64,000 nucleotides of DNA. It comes from Gemmataceae bacterium (GTDB taxonomy: Bacteria > Planctomycetota > Planctomycetia > Gemmatales > Gemmataceae). Position numbers and translations under genes: made by a program. Below are positions 7,948 through 20,254 of this stretch, in pieces; positions within the stretch are counted from its first letter, which is position 1, and the number at the start of each line of letters is the position of its first letter. A model generated the notes under the pieces. The model was given only the letters and a program-made list of their open reading frames with translations. It did no database searches and was not told where the DNA came from. Location of the stretch: the NCBI GenBank assembly GCA_025055795.1, contig JANWVV010000004.1:62001-126000 (forward strand), read 5' to 3'.

Positions 7948-10734
7948 ATGGAATGGTGCACACAGGTAACGGCTCTGCATTCTCCGGTTGTGGTGAATCT
8001 AGCGTACAACTGGACTCGCGATGAACTCTTGCCCTCCCTTTTACTCTTTGTGCTGATGGGGACGTTGATCCTGGCACGAAGCAGGGTATGGAACAACTCA
8101 GAAACAAGCGAATGGGTCGAACTGTTTTTTCCAACGAAGTTGGCATCGGATACAACGGAGCGTAACCGGCAGCGCGAGCCGCTGCCACCTGGAGCGTGGA
8201 GTGTCAAGGGGAATGGGGCAACGGGGATGTGTAGTGCGGCAGTTCCTTGGATATTGCCGGGTCTGTCGGTAGGGGGGCAGGCGTCGATACTGGTGTATCT
8301 GGTGGGTGCCGGTGTATTCCTGGCACTAGGGCGTTGGTTGTGGCGGAAGTGGTGGCGATATCGGGCCAGCGTGCGGCAGGATGTGCATCAGCTGCGGCTA
8401 TTGGCCCATTCGTTGGGAGCCTGCTGCGATGGAGTCCTGGTGGCCGAAGGCGGACGTTCACCGAACTCGCCGCTGCGGATTGTGTATTCCAACCCCGCCT
8501 TCGATCGGTTGCTAGGGTTTGCGGAAAGCGAAGCGGTCGGGCTGAGTCCCAGCGTCCTAGCGGACCAGGCCGAGCCGGACGCTCTGGAGGCGGTACGCCT
8601 CGCGTTGCGGGGTACGCAGATCGTACGCCTGGAAGTACCCAGCCGCCGCAAGGACGGCAGCCGGGTGTGGACAGAATGGCAGATCGTCCCCGTAGCCGAT
8701 CAGTACGGCCGCTTCACCCATACGGTAGCTATCATCCGCGACACCACGCAGCGACGCTGCATGGAACAGCAACTGCGGGAAAGCGAAGCCCGCTTCCGCA
8801 GTCTGTTTGAGCATGCCGCAGATGCCATTGTGCTATTCGATAGCAGCGGGCAGGTGGTCGATGCCAACCCCTGCGCTTGCCAGAGTTTCGGCTACGGCCG
8901 AGAGGAGTTCCGCCAGTACCGCTTTCAGCAGTTGGAGGTTCACTCTGAAGCGGTTGACTCTGTCACAGGCGGCACGCAAACACGAGAGTGCCTGTATCGC
9001 CGTAAGGACGGCAGCGTGTTTCCAGCGGAGGTACGCTACGCATGGATCGAAGCTAGTGGCCAGCGGCTGCGCATGGCCTTGATCCGCGACGTCAGCCGCC
9101 GTCGGCAAACCGAGTTGGCGCTACGTGAACGGGAAAACCTGTTACGCAACATCCTGGCAGCGATCCCCTGCGGGGTATTCTGGAAAGACCGGGAATTGCG
9201 TTATGTGGGTTGCAACGAGCAGGTTGCCCGCGACATGGGGTTTGGCCAGCCCGAACAGTTGATCGGCAAAACTGATTACGAAATCGTTCCGTTGCGGACC
9301 GAGGCGGAATTTTTCCGCTCCTGTGACCAACGGGTATTGGAAACGGGCCAGCCGCTGATGTACATCGAAGAACCCCTCACCACCCGTGACGGCATCTGCC
9401 GCACCCTCCTGACCAGCAAGGTGCCGTTGCGTGACCCCCAGGGAACCATCATCGGTGTCGTCGGCGTCTACCAGGATATCAGTGAACGCAAGCGTCTGGA
9501 ACAACAATTATTCCAGGCCCAGAAGATGGAAGCGGTGGGCCGCCTGGCTGGCGGAATTGCCCATGATTTCAATAACCTGCTGACTATTATCCGTGGCAAC
9601 GCCGACCTGCTCCGTGCGCAGTTGAACGATGCCCCCAACGCGTTGCTCGAGCGGCTGGATGACTTGCGGCTGGCCGCCGATCGGGCAGCGGCCTTAGTCC
9701 GTCAGTTACTCATGTTTAGCCGTCAGTCCTCCGGTCAGGTGGAACTGGTGGACCTGAACAACGTGATCCGCGGCATGGCCAGTATGCTCGATCGCCTGCT
9801 GGGGGAACGCATCCGGTTAGTAACCGATCTGTCGGCCGAGCCAGCCACCCTCCTGGCCGACTACAGTCACTTGGAGCAAGTGATCATGAACCTGGCAGTC
9901 AACGCTGGGGATGCCATGCCTCAGGGCGGAACGCTAACCTTGGCCACCCGCCTGCTTCCCGCCACGACGCTCGATCCGGTTCGACACTCACCCAACCATC
10001 TACCTCAACGCTGGATCGAACTGCGAGTCATCGACACGGGGATTGGCATGACCGATGCGGTCAAAAACCGTATCTTTGAGCCGTTTTTCACCACCAAAGG
10101 ACCCGACAAGGGAACGGGCCTAGGCCTGGCCACCGTCTTTGGGATCGTCCAGCGTCTGGGCGGACAGATCCGCGTCGAGTCGGCTCCGCACCGTGGCACG
10201 ACCTTCACTCTCCTGCTTCCCTGGACCGCCGGCCAGCCGGCCCCCAGTACCCGCACCCCCTTGCCCCCCCTGCTCGCCTCTCAGCTCAACCGGCAAAACG
10301 GTCGCCTGCTGCTGGTCGAGGACGAAGACGCACTGCGCAAACTGGCCCGCATTGCCCTGGAAAGCCAAGGCTACCAGGTCTATGAAGCTCCGGATGCTGA
10401 GACAGCTCTGCAACTCCTCGAAACACATGCCGATCTTACCTTCGACATCCTGGTTACCGATCTGATCATGCCGGGCATCGATGGCCGCGAATTGGCCCAA
10501 CGTCTCTTGCAACGCTACCCCCACCTGGCCATCGTCTTTATGTCGGGATATGTCCCCGATTCGATTCCCCTCGATGCGTTTGCAACAGCTGTTTTTCTGG
10601 CCAAACCGTTTACTCCTTCGGACCTGTGCCGCGGTGTCGCTACAGCCGCGCAACGTCAGGGTGCTCGGGTTTCATCCGTCGACACCGTGACCAATGCAGC
10701 GGCGGCCACCATCATCTCGCCCCCCACTTCCTGA
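7948..10734 (+). CDS. Hybrid PAS-domain sensor histidine kinase with receiver
   Basis: This is a 928-residue membrane-bound hybrid kinase. Order of parts: a hydrophobic segment near residues 29-46, a second near 108-128, three PAS/PAC units (about 150-275, 285-395 with [18 protein letters not shown], and 395-520 with [14 protein letters not shown]), HisKA with the phospho-acceptor His539 in [11 protein letters not shown], an HATPase with N-box [11 protein letters not shown]1 DTGIGM and G2 GTGLGLA, and a C-terminal receiver with VEDEDA and phospho-acceptor Asp838 in LVTDLIMPG, followed by SGY and AKPF. The IAHDFNN motif places it in the HisKA group common in hybrid PAS kinases. No response-regulator gene is adjacent, so the output is probably through phosphotransfer elsewhere. 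The start is uncertain; the first 100 residues are poorly conserved in look. Confidence 0.9.
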   Translation: MEWCTQVTALHSPVVVNLAYNWTRDELLPSLLLFVLMGTLILARSRVWNNSETSEWVELFFPTKLASDTTERNRQREPLPPGAWSVKGNGATGMCSAAVPWILPGLSVGGQASILVYLVGAGVFLALGRWLWRKWWRYRASVRQDVHQLRLLAHSLGACCDGVLVAEGGRSPNSPLRIVYSNPAFDRLLGFAESEAVGLSPSVLADQAEPDALEAVRLALRGTQIVRLEVPSRRKDGSRVWTEWQIVPVADQYGRFTHTVAIIRDTTQRRCMEQQLRESEARFRSLFEHAADAIVLFDSSGQVVDANPCACQSFGYGREEFRQYRFQQLEVHSEAVDSVTGGTQTRECLYRRKDGSVFPAEVRYAWIEASGQRLRMALIRDVSRRRQTELALRERENLLRNILAAIPCGVFWKDRELRYVGCNEQVARDMGFGQPEQLIGKTDYEIVPLRTEAEFFRSCDQRVLETGQPLMYIEEPLTTRDGICRTLLTSKVPLRDPQGTIIGVVGVYQDISERKRLEQQLFQAQKMEAVGRLAGGIAHDFNNLLTIIRGNADLLRAQLNDAPNALLERLDDLRLAADRAAALVRQLLMFSRQSSGQVELVDLNNVIRGMASMLDRLLGERIRLVTDLSAEPATLLADYSHLEQVIMNLAVNAGDAMPQGGTLTLATRLLPATTLDPVRHSPNHLPQRWIELRVIDTGIGMTDAVKNRIFEPFFTTKGPDKGTGLGLATVFGIVQRLGGQIRVESAPHRGTTFTLLLPWTAGQPAPSTRTPLPPLLASQLNRQNGRLLLVEDEDALRKLARIALESQGYQVYEAPDAETALQLLETHADLTFDILVTDLIMPGIDGRELAQRLLQRYPHLAIVFMSGYVPDSIPLDAFATAVFLAKPFTPSDLCRGVATAAQRQGARVSSVDTVTNAAAATIISPPTS

Positions 10735-10740
10735 ACGGCT

Positions 10741-12024
10741 TCAGGGCTGAACCGGCTCGGCAATGCGATAGACGGCTTTTTCTGTCCGCAGGATCAAGGC
10801 ATTGCCGTCGACCGCTGGACTGGCCAGGATCCGTTCTTGCAGGCGGTTGCGTGCTAGCTCTTCGTAATTATTGCCTGCTTTCAGGACGAAGGTGACGCCC
10901 TCCTCGTCGCAAAAGTACAAACGGCCGGCGGCGTGGATAGGCGAGGCGGAAAAGGCCCGCCCCAGCCGCTCACTCCACACCAACCGCCCCGTGCGGGCTT
11001 CCAGACAACTGACCAGGCCATCATCAGCGGCCAGATAAAGATAGTCGCCCACGACCAGCGGCGAGGCGTTACGCGGTACACCCTTGCGGGTCATCCAGGC
11101 GACGTGGGTATGGGTGACATCTCCCCGGCCATCGGGCCGAATGGCGTACAAAACGGGCACGTCGTAGCCGCTGGAAACGAACACCAGACCGTGGGCAAAC
11201 ACCGGCCGTGGAACCACCGAATAACCGTCGTAACGTACCCGCCATAATTCCTTGCCCGTGGCAGGATCCAGAGCCATGACCACATCGCTACCCGGACAGA
11301 TCACTTGCGACCGGCCGTTGACAGTAATCAGCGTGGGCGTGCAAAAGGAAAAGGGCTTTTTAGCTCGGACTTGCCGCGGGGTCCGCCAGGCGATGGCCCC
11401 GGTGCGCCGGTCCAGAGCCACTACCTGCTGCACATCGGCCCCATCCATGCAGTAAATCAGATGCTGGCCCACCAGCACAGGCGAACCGCCATTGCCATGC
11501 ACCGGTTGATAGCGCAAGCCTTGTTGGGCCCACAGACGCTGACCCGTGCGGGCATCCAGACACGCCGTTCCCATATGCCCGAAATGGACAAACAATTGAT
11601 CATTATCTACTACCGGCGTGGGACTAGCGTGGCTGTTTTTGGCATGGATCCGCGGTGCCGTGCTGCCATCCTGGTGAAACACCTCGACGTCCCACAGCAC
11701 CTTACCCGTTGTGCCGTCCAGACACAGGGCCCGCAACGACTGATCCTCATTAGTGCCCTTTGGAACCGCGGTGGTTAAATAGATTCTGCCTTGGGCGACC
11801 ACAGGCGATGACCAGCCTTTGCCGGGAATTTCCTGCCGCCAGACGATGTTTTCCGTCCGACTCCAAGTGAGTGGCAGACGGGCCATACCTGCCTGGCCAT
11901 CAGCCGTTGGCCCTCGGAATTGATACCAATCCGCCGCGAAACCGAATGAAACCAGCCCACCAATCACCACCGCCATTATCAACAAGACAGTTACCCAATC
12001 CCATCTGTTCGCTCTCCCGCCCAT
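10741..12024 (-). CDS. Exported PQQ-like beta-propeller repeat protein
   Basis: This 427-residue protein has an N-terminal membrane anchor or signal (WVTVLLIMAVVIGGLVSFGFA). It is followed by repeated blades with the patterns WRQEIPGKGWSSPVV, CLDGTTGKVLWDV, CLDARTGQRLWAQ, ALDRRTGAIAWR, ALDPATGKELWR and CLEARTGRLVWSE, the W-docking motif of PQQ-like beta-propellers. DWYQFRGPTADGQ after the signal is the opening common to planctomycete members. The family often acts as a scaffold rather than a quinoprotein dehydrogenase, and I see no dehydrogenase-specific domain. The start at 12024 is preceded by AAAGGAG; a longer upstream frame to 12066 lacks this. It converges with the kinase gene, with only six bases between the two stops. 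Confidence 0.87.
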   Translation of the reverse strand: MGGRANRWDWVTVLLIMAVVIGGLVSFGFAADWYQFRGPTADGQAGMARLPLTWSRTENIVWRQEIPGKGWSSPVVAQGRIYLTTAVPKGTNEDQSLRALCLDGTTGKVLWDVEVFHQDGSTAPRIHAKNSHASPTPVVDNDQLFVHFGHMGTACLDARTGQRLWAQQGLRYQPVHGNGGSPVLVGQHLIYCMDGADVQQVVALDRRTGAIAWRTPRQVRAKKPFSFCTPTLITVNGRSQVICPGSDVVMALDPATGKELWRVRYDGYSVVPRPVFAHGLVFVSSGYDVPVLYAIRPDGRGDVTHTHVAWMTRKGVPRNASPLVVGDYLYLAADDGLVSCLEARTGRLVWSERLGRAFSASPIHAAGRLYFCDEEGVTFVLKAGNNYEELARNRLQERILASPAVDGNALILRTEKAVYRIAEPVQP

Positions 12025-12352
12025 GACTCGCTTCTCCTTTGGGGACAACTCAGAAAGTGGATGCATCGCCGTCTAACTAACCGACATTGGACAAAAGCTC
12101 ACTGTGGTACCCACTCTGGTTTGCCCGGCAAAATCAGCTTTGATAGGCATGTCACCACAGAGAATATACGACCCCCGGCATGGCCCTGATCCGGAAAATG
12201 GTTGTTGCAATTCTCTTATCCCTCATTGAAGCCGCCTATTGGACCAACGCTAGCCGTTGGGAACGGTGAAACAGTAGCAACAAGAACTTGGACCGTGGGA
12301 GTTGCGGAAGAGTATGAGACAGATAAGCACACCGGAGAGATTTCGGTTTGTC
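12025..12352. other. Intergenic region, nothing recognised
   Basis: These 328 bases lie between the start of the beta-propeller gene and the end of the small zinc-finger-like gene. I see no RNA gene, repeat or strong terminator. The promoter of the beta-propeller gene should lie in its left part on the minus strand. Confidence 0.3.
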
Positions 12353-12640
12353 TTATGGTGGATAGGGTCCAAATGGAGGTCGGGGTGGGTTGGGCGGAGG
12401 GGAGGGACTTGAGGGGGCACCGGTGGAAGCAATCCCTTGTGGGTATCCGCTGGCAGGGGGCGTTGAGCCTGAGGGTGACGCGTTTGGGTGGGAGCACACC
12501 GGTGCATTGTTTCCGCTGTTGGGTTGTTCCTGCAAGCCCTCACAACAGTTCCATTCCCCCAAGCCGCTGCATTCGGGGCACGGCACCAGTCGGCCGTTGA
12601 CAAATATCAAACGCCGCCCGTAACACACTGGGCAGATCAT
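12353..12640 (-). CDS. Small CxxC zinc-finger-like protein
   Basis: This 95-residue protein starts at an ATG preceded by a near-perfect AAGGAGG. Two cysteine pairs, Cys3/Cys6 and Cys21/Cys24 (CPVC and CPEC, the latter followed by GLGEW), resemble the DnaJ-type zinc-binding repeat, and two more cysteines lie at 32-33. The remaining 60 residues are Pro/Ser/Gly-rich and probably disordered. Such short proteins are frequent in Gemmata-type genomes; the role is unknown. The ribosome-binding site and the cysteine spacing argue that it is a true gene despite its size. Confidence 0.7.
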   Translation of the reverse strand: MICPVCYGRRLIFVNGRLVPCPECSGLGEWNCCEGLQEQPNSGNNAPVCSHPNASPSGSTPPASGYPQGIASTGAPSSPSPPPNPPRPPFGPYPP

Positions 12641-12698
12641 AACGGCCTCCTTGTGGCCGTCCCCTCCGACGCGAACGGGGTTTGGCGACCCGTTGTGC

Positions 12699-13265
12699 CT
12701 ACCGCGACCCTTTAACGAAGGCCAGAACCTCTTTAGGGTGTGTGTTGACGTTCACTTTATCGTAAATCCGGGCTATCTTTCCATCTTTGTCGACTACAAA
12801 GGTAATTCGCTTGGGAGTGCGGGCCGTGGGTGCCGACAAAATCCCCAATTGCCGGATCAACTCCAGATTCGTATCGCATAGCAACGCATATGGGAGCATG
12901 TGCGTGTCGATAAATTTCTGCTGGAGTTCCGGATCGTCAGCGCTGGCCCCTAATATCACCACGTCCTTGGGAAACTCGGCGATGATGTCACGGAAACCGC
13001 AGGATTCTATGGTGCACCCTTTAGTCAAGGCCTTCGGATAAAAGAAGATGACCACCGTTTTGCCTTTCAGGTCCGCGATGGACAGGGTCTTTTTTCCGCT
13101 GATGCCGGCTTTTTCAATTTGTACGGCTTCCAGGACAACATTGGGGAAGGGATCTCCCACTTTGACTTTCAATTGTGTATCGTCGGCCCAAGCAGTCATC
13201 CCCCACGCAATGACTCCAACAACACTTGCCAAGACCCACAAACGCTTCATGCAGCATTGCATCAT
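12699..13265 (-). CDS. Secreted peroxiredoxin (AhpC/TSA, BCP-like)
   Basis: This 188-residue thiol peroxidase has a signal peptide (first about 27 residues, ending near TAWADD). The peroxidatic Cys84 sits in the P-x(3)-T-x(2)-C motif (YPKALTKGC), and Cys89, five residues on, matches the resolving cysteine of atypical two-Cys BCP enzymes. VVILGASADD and LLCDTNLELIRQLGI are also typical of the family. With the signal peptide it would act outside the cytoplasm and reduce peroxides there. It lies 58 bases upstream of the small zinc-finger-like gene on the same strand. The start has AAAGGGGG upstream; an in-frame Met six residues on is possible. Confidence 0.9.
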   Translation of the reverse strand: MMQCCMKRLWVLASVVGVIAWGMTAWADDTQLKVKVGDPFPNVVLEAVQIEKAGISGKKTLSIADLKGKTVVIFFYPKALTKGCTIESCGFRDIIAEFPKDVVILGASADDPELQQKFIDTHMLPYALLCDTNLELIRQLGILSAPTARTPKRITFVVDKDGKIARIYDKVNVNTHPKEVLAFVKGSR

Positions 13266-16311
<3,046 letters not shown>

Positions 16312-16427
16312 TTTAGTTGCAGAAGGTGGCCATTTTTGGGACGGAACCCGCTCGGTCTTTGTGCAACCACGCTTCCGGTCAGTCGGGGACCTGCCCGAAA
16401 CCGTGAATTGGGCTGAGGAAACCTGTC

Positions 16428-17378
16428 GTGGACGCACCGCTCATTTCACCCTCCGCTCCGCTGCTTCCCGAGTGGACGTGCCACGAACGGTTGCAACGCA
16501 CCGCCTTATTCTGTTTCCTGCGCTTACAGTTTCCCACCTTCGTCCTGGATGAAGCGGTGTTGTTGGCTCACCTGGAGCGTACCTATCGGCTCTATCGGGC
16601 CAAGCAGAGTGAAACGCTTAGCTGGCATGCCTATCTGGAGGGGCTATACGCTCAGGACTGGTATGTTTGCGTGGGCTGCCTGGAACGGCTGGAGGTCGCC
16701 TGGGAGACGTTGTTTGCCGCCCGCACGGGCCGAACCGACTGCTTGCTGATCGATGCATTACGGCTGCGGGCCGCCCGGTTTTACCCTAATGATCCCGCGG
16801 CTCAGGAGCAGACCGTCCAGGAGTTCTGGAGCCGCCTGTTAGTGCCAGACCGACCCGACACCCTTCCTTTTCTGGCCCGTTATGATGGGCGTCGGCCGCT
16901 GATCCCCTGGCTGATCCGCATCTTCCAGAATGAACAGATCTCGCGCTGGCGGCAAAACACGGACACTTCCCTGGAACAGGATGACCATGTGGTCCCGGCC
17001 GATCCGCGTCCGCTTGACGCCAGTGAAGGACGCTGGCGCGAATTGTTCGTCCAGGCAGCCCGGGAATGGCTCAGTCAGCTGGCTGACGACGACTTGCTGT
17101 TGTTGGGCTTGCGCTGGCGCTATCGCCTCAACCAGCGGGAAGCTGCCAGACTATTCGGCCTTAACGAAGGGACACTCACTCGCCGCACCGACAAACTGCG
17201 GGACCGTGCCCTGGAATTTCTGCATCGGCGTCTCGAAGCAGAAGGTTGGACTGGCGAAGACCTGACCCCTTTCATCCTGAGCGAACTCGGACAGGTACTC
17301 ACCGACGATCCCCGCTTGTCCGCAGATTATCTGGCCAGTCTGCTGGCACGCCGTCAGGCAGGGAGCGTAACGCCTTGA
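16428..17378 (+). CDS. Sigma-70-family-like transcription factor
   Basis: This 316-residue protein starts at GTG with TGAGGA upstream. The middle (about 95-170) resembles sigma region 2 (LPFLARYDGRRPLIPWLIRIFQNEQISRW), and a helix-turn-helix near 232-255 (LNQREAARLFGLNEGTLTRR) resembles region 4. The layout matches the variant ECF-like factors that are numerous in planctomycetes. A C-terminal segment of about 60 residues follows. It directly follows ligA on the same strand but is probably transcribed separately. No anti-sigma gene is adjacent. The exact sigma subgroup is unclear. Confidence 0.6.
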   Translation: MDAPLISPSAPLLPEWTCHERLQRTALFCFLRLQFPTFVLDEAVLLAHLERTYRLYRAKQSETLSWHAYLEGLYAQDWYVCVGCLERLEVAWETLFAARTGRTDCLLIDALRLRAARFYPNDPAAQEQTVQEFWSRLLVPDRPDTLPFLARYDGRRPLIPWLIRIFQNEQISRWRQNTDTSLEQDDHVVPADPRPLDASEGRWRELFVQAAREWLSQLADDDLLLLGLRWRYRLNQREAARLFGLNEGTLTRRTDKLRDRALEFLHRRLEAEGWTGEDLTPFILSELGQVLTDDPRLSADYLASLLARRQAGSVTP

Positions 17379-17428
17379 CGACCATGGGTGACAGATCCCA
17401 TTACGAACATAAGCCGAAGCGGTAGTTC

Positions 17429-18322
17429 TCAGCGTTGAGAAAGATAGCGTTGGGCAGCCAGCAGGAAGGGTGTGAGTTCCTCACCGTGTTCGGGCAGTCC
17501 CAGGGATCGGGCACGGATGCGAGCGGCATCGTCGTTAAGGGCGTCGACGATGCGCAAGTGGAGGTACCACAGTATGCCGGCACGCAAGCCATCGTCGTCG
17601 AAGACGTACATCGGCTGACGGGCGGCATCGGCAACAATGGCGTTGAACTGCTCGATCGTTTGGGGCAGGCTTTCGGGGGTGACTTCCAGACTAATCAGTT
17701 CGAGGCGACGGGGTGCGAGGATTTGCCGGAGGGCCGGCAGATCGGCCTGAGGTCCGTGCAAATATACCACAGTGCGAAAGCCAGCCCGTTGCAGGGCATC
17801 GAAGCCGTCGAGCGTGGGGCGCCGGCCACTGGCCACCCCATATTTGACCCGGGTATAACCGGGTAGATGCGGAGGGTTGGCCGTCGAGGACGGGGAAGAA
17901 GAGGACGGAGCTGGAACCGCCGGGGACGGACGCGTCTGCTGCGATTGGGAGGACGAACCGCCGTTAGCCGGTGGCAGAGCATCGGGGAGCAGTATTTCCG
18001 GCGGTGGGCGGTCGCCGGGGTTTGCCGGTGTGGTCGGCGGTGCCAGCCACGAGGGCCCGGAGGGAGCCATATACTGTCGGCTATCGGCCGGAGGGATAAC
18101 TGGAGGGACGATGTTTTCGCTTGCGGGCGGGGCAGGGGTAGTCGGAACGTTGGCCGGTGGCAATAAGTACGGACTTCGAGGTGGCGGCGGCAAGTAAGGG
18201 CGGGGATCGCGGTTACGCTCGGAAAAACAACGATGCTTGCAACAACCTGCCAGTCCGCCGATGATCAGCAGCCCGGCAAGAGTGCTCCACCGCGTGGTCT
18301 GTTGCTGACGCCTCAGGATCAT
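17429..18322 (-). CDS. Proline-rich lipoprotein with catalytically dead phosphatase-like domain
   Basis: This is a 297-residue protein. A lipobox IGGLAGC (Cys27) follows a hydrophobic segment, indicating a lipid-anchored exported protein. Residues 40-150 are Pro/Ser/Ala-rich and probably a flexible stalk. From about 153 the sequence (YGVASGRRPTLDGFDALQRA, TVVYLHGPQ) resembles the dual-specificity/DUF442-type phosphatase fold. Where active enzymes have HCxxGxR, this protein has F241-D242-D243-D244-G-L-R247, so the nucleophilic cysteine is replaced by Asp. Inference: it is a non-catalytic pseudo-phosphatase, perhaps a binding module. The fold call is based on pattern only. The gene converges with the sigma-like gene. 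Confidence 0.6.
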   Translation of the reverse strand: MILRRQQQTTRWSTLAGLLIIGGLAGCCKHRCFSERNRDPRPYLPPPPRSPYLLPPANVPTTPAPPASENIVPPVIPPADSRQYMAPSGPSWLAPPTTPANPGDRPPPEILLPDALPPANGGSSSQSQQTRPSPAVPAPSSSSPSSTANPPHLPGYTRVKYGVASGRRPTLDGFDALQRAGFRTVVYLHGPQADLPALRQILAPRRLELISLEVTPESLPQTIEQFNAIVADAARQPMYVFDDDGLRAGILWYLHLRIVDALNDDAARIRARSLGLPEHGEELTPFLLAAQRYLSQR

Positions 18323-18616
18323 GATCCTTACTCCCCCAAATATGGCGGCGTCCTGCCTTAGCCTCGTGCTGCACGACCGGACGAAGCGTTACAACCTGTG
18401 TCCATTTTATGGCACATTTAGCTCGAACTCACGCCACCTGCCGCAAAGCGGTTCTGCCCTGCACAACCAGCGCGCAGATTATAACGATTATGGCGACAGC
18501 GCAAGGAAAATCGGCTGGGCAATACCGCTATTAGTACGGTCCGGGAGTACCGTAACGACACACCTGGTTGCCAGGATGAACAAAGTAAAGCCAGAAGCAG
18601 TAGTGGAGCATCGGAG

Positions 18617-19894
18617 ATGAGCGTTTGTATAACAACCCGTCTGCCTGTAGAGTCCCCGCAAAGTCGTTGGGCACGGCGGGCAGGGTTGTTGTTATTGGTA
18701 CTGACCGGAGCTCTAGTGCCGGCTAGTGCCGCGGTGATTGTTCGATCAGTTCCAGAGCCGGAGGACAGGGCAAGTTTCGGCTGGTTTGTGCTGGCCCTTG
18801 TGTTTAGCGGCGTGGCGGTGCAAGCTTACTGGTCGGCCTATCGGGCGTGGGGGATAGCTGTTTACGGAACGGTGCTCTATCTGGCAGCGGTGGGTCACGG
18901 GTCGTACTGGAACGAATGGCCCGGCTGGCTGCATGGGGTGGCCCTGGGACTGGTGCTAGGGGGACTGGTTCGGGCCGCTCGCTACTATCATCGCGGGAGC
19001 TGGCCAGAACTGCTCCTACTAGCCGTGGCAGCCGGCTTACTGGTTTCAGGCCTGCTGAGCGTTGGTTGTGTGCTTGTCGCTCCGGAAAGCACGGGGGCTC
19101 TGTTCCTACTGCGGCTCCCGCCGTTCAGCTTGCTAATAGGCGTCAGTCTGATGATGGCGATTGCTGTTGGGGGGTTGTTCCGTCCGGCCCTAGCCCTGAG
19201 CTGTGAGCCACTGGTGTGGCTGATGTATGCCATCCGCTGGCGGGGAGGAGACGAACGACAAGTACCGGCCCACGGCCCCTGCCTGGTCATCGCCAATCAT
19301 GCGTGTTGGATGGATCCGTTCTTCCTGGAAAAGGTACTGCCCCGCCCCACCACCCCAATGATGACATCCCGCTTCTACGATCTGCCGGTATTGCGGTGGC
19401 TGATGCGTCATTTTGGCGTCATCCGTGTTCCGGAACAGTCGATCAAAAAGGAAGCCCCGGAGCTGCAGGAAGCAATCGCCGCTTTGGATCGTGGCGAATG
19501 CGTGGTGATCTTCCCGGAAGGGTACTTGCGCCGACGGGAGGAGTGTCCCCTGCGTCGTTTTGGACGCGGCGTATGGGTGATTTTGCAGGCCCGCCCCACG
19601 GTGCCCGTCTTCGCTTGCTGGATTGAGGGAAACTGGGGCAGTTTCACCTCGTTCTGGCAAGGGCCACCAACGAAAAACAAGCGTCTGGACTGGCGGCGAC
19701 CCATCGCCGTGGCCGTTACGGGACCACATCTGGTTCCCGCTGCGGTACTGGCCGACCATTGGCAAACTCGTTACTATCTGATGAATCTGGTTGGTGCCGC
19801 CCGCGGCCTGCTCGGTCTAGCCCCGTTACCGCCATTCCAGCCTTCCCCTACCGAGTCAACGGTATCTCAGTTAGCAGACGACGTCGAAGACTAG
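18617..19894 (+). CDS. Membrane-bound lysophospholipid acyltransferase (PlsC-like)
   Basis: This is a 425-residue protein. The N-terminal half has about five hydrophobic segments (residues 23-190), and the C-terminal half is an acyltransferase domain with NHxxxxD at 227-233 (NHACWMD) and FPEG at 299-302. These are the catalytic and glycerol-phosphate-binding motifs of the PlsC family, which adds an acyl chain to lysophosphatidate or related acceptors at the membrane. The extra multi-pass N-terminus is unusual for plain PlsC. The true acceptor is not evident. Confidence 0.85.
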   Translation: MSVCITTRLPVESPQSRWARRAGLLLLVLTGALVPASAAVIVRSVPEPEDRASFGWFVLALVFSGVAVQAYWSAYRAWGIAVYGTVLYLAAVGHGSYWNEWPGWLHGVALGLVLGGLVRAARYYHRGSWPELLLLAVAAGLLVSGLLSVGCVLVAPESTGALFLLRLPPFSLLIGVSLMMAIAVGGLFRPALALSCEPLVWLMYAIRWRGGDERQVPAHGPCLVIANHACWMDPFFLEKVLPRPTTPMMTSRFYDLPVLRWLMRHFGVIRVPEQSIKKEAPELQEAIAALDRGECVVIFPEGYLRRREECPLRRFGRGVWVILQARPTVPVFACWIEGNWGSFTSFWQGPPTKNKRLDWRRPIAVAVTGPHLVPAAVLADHWQTRYYLMNLVGAARGLLGLAPLPPFQPSPTESTVSQLADDVED

Positions 19895-20254
19895 CCTTCG
19901 TCGACGCCGCGATGACAAAACTGCTTCTATCCCTGCGGCAGGACAACGGTCCCCCGATAGAACGCTCAGGACCGGCACCCAAAACAGCTCGTTCAAGCTA
20001 ACTAATGGACCAATACCCGATATTGGTAACGCCAGTATCATCGGACGGCACAACTAGCAGAACTGGCAGTTTTGACAGAGAACGGTAAGGAGCCAGGGGA
20101 AATACTACGGCCGTTCCTATGTAGGAATCAGGTAAACTGATGTATTGATCGGCAGGAAGCATTTGTATGCGCACACCCCTTGAGCAGGGCAGCGGCGGGC
20201 CAGAGACTGCCGCTGAGTTATCCAGACCTGTCACCCTTTGGGAGGCCGGACATC
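19895..20254. other. Intergenic region before surface-protein gene
   Basis: These 360 bases lie between the acyltransferase and the large surface protein on the same strand. I see no RNA gene and no clear hairpin terminator. The surface protein's ribosome-binding site TGGGAGG lies at its right end. Confidence 0.35.
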
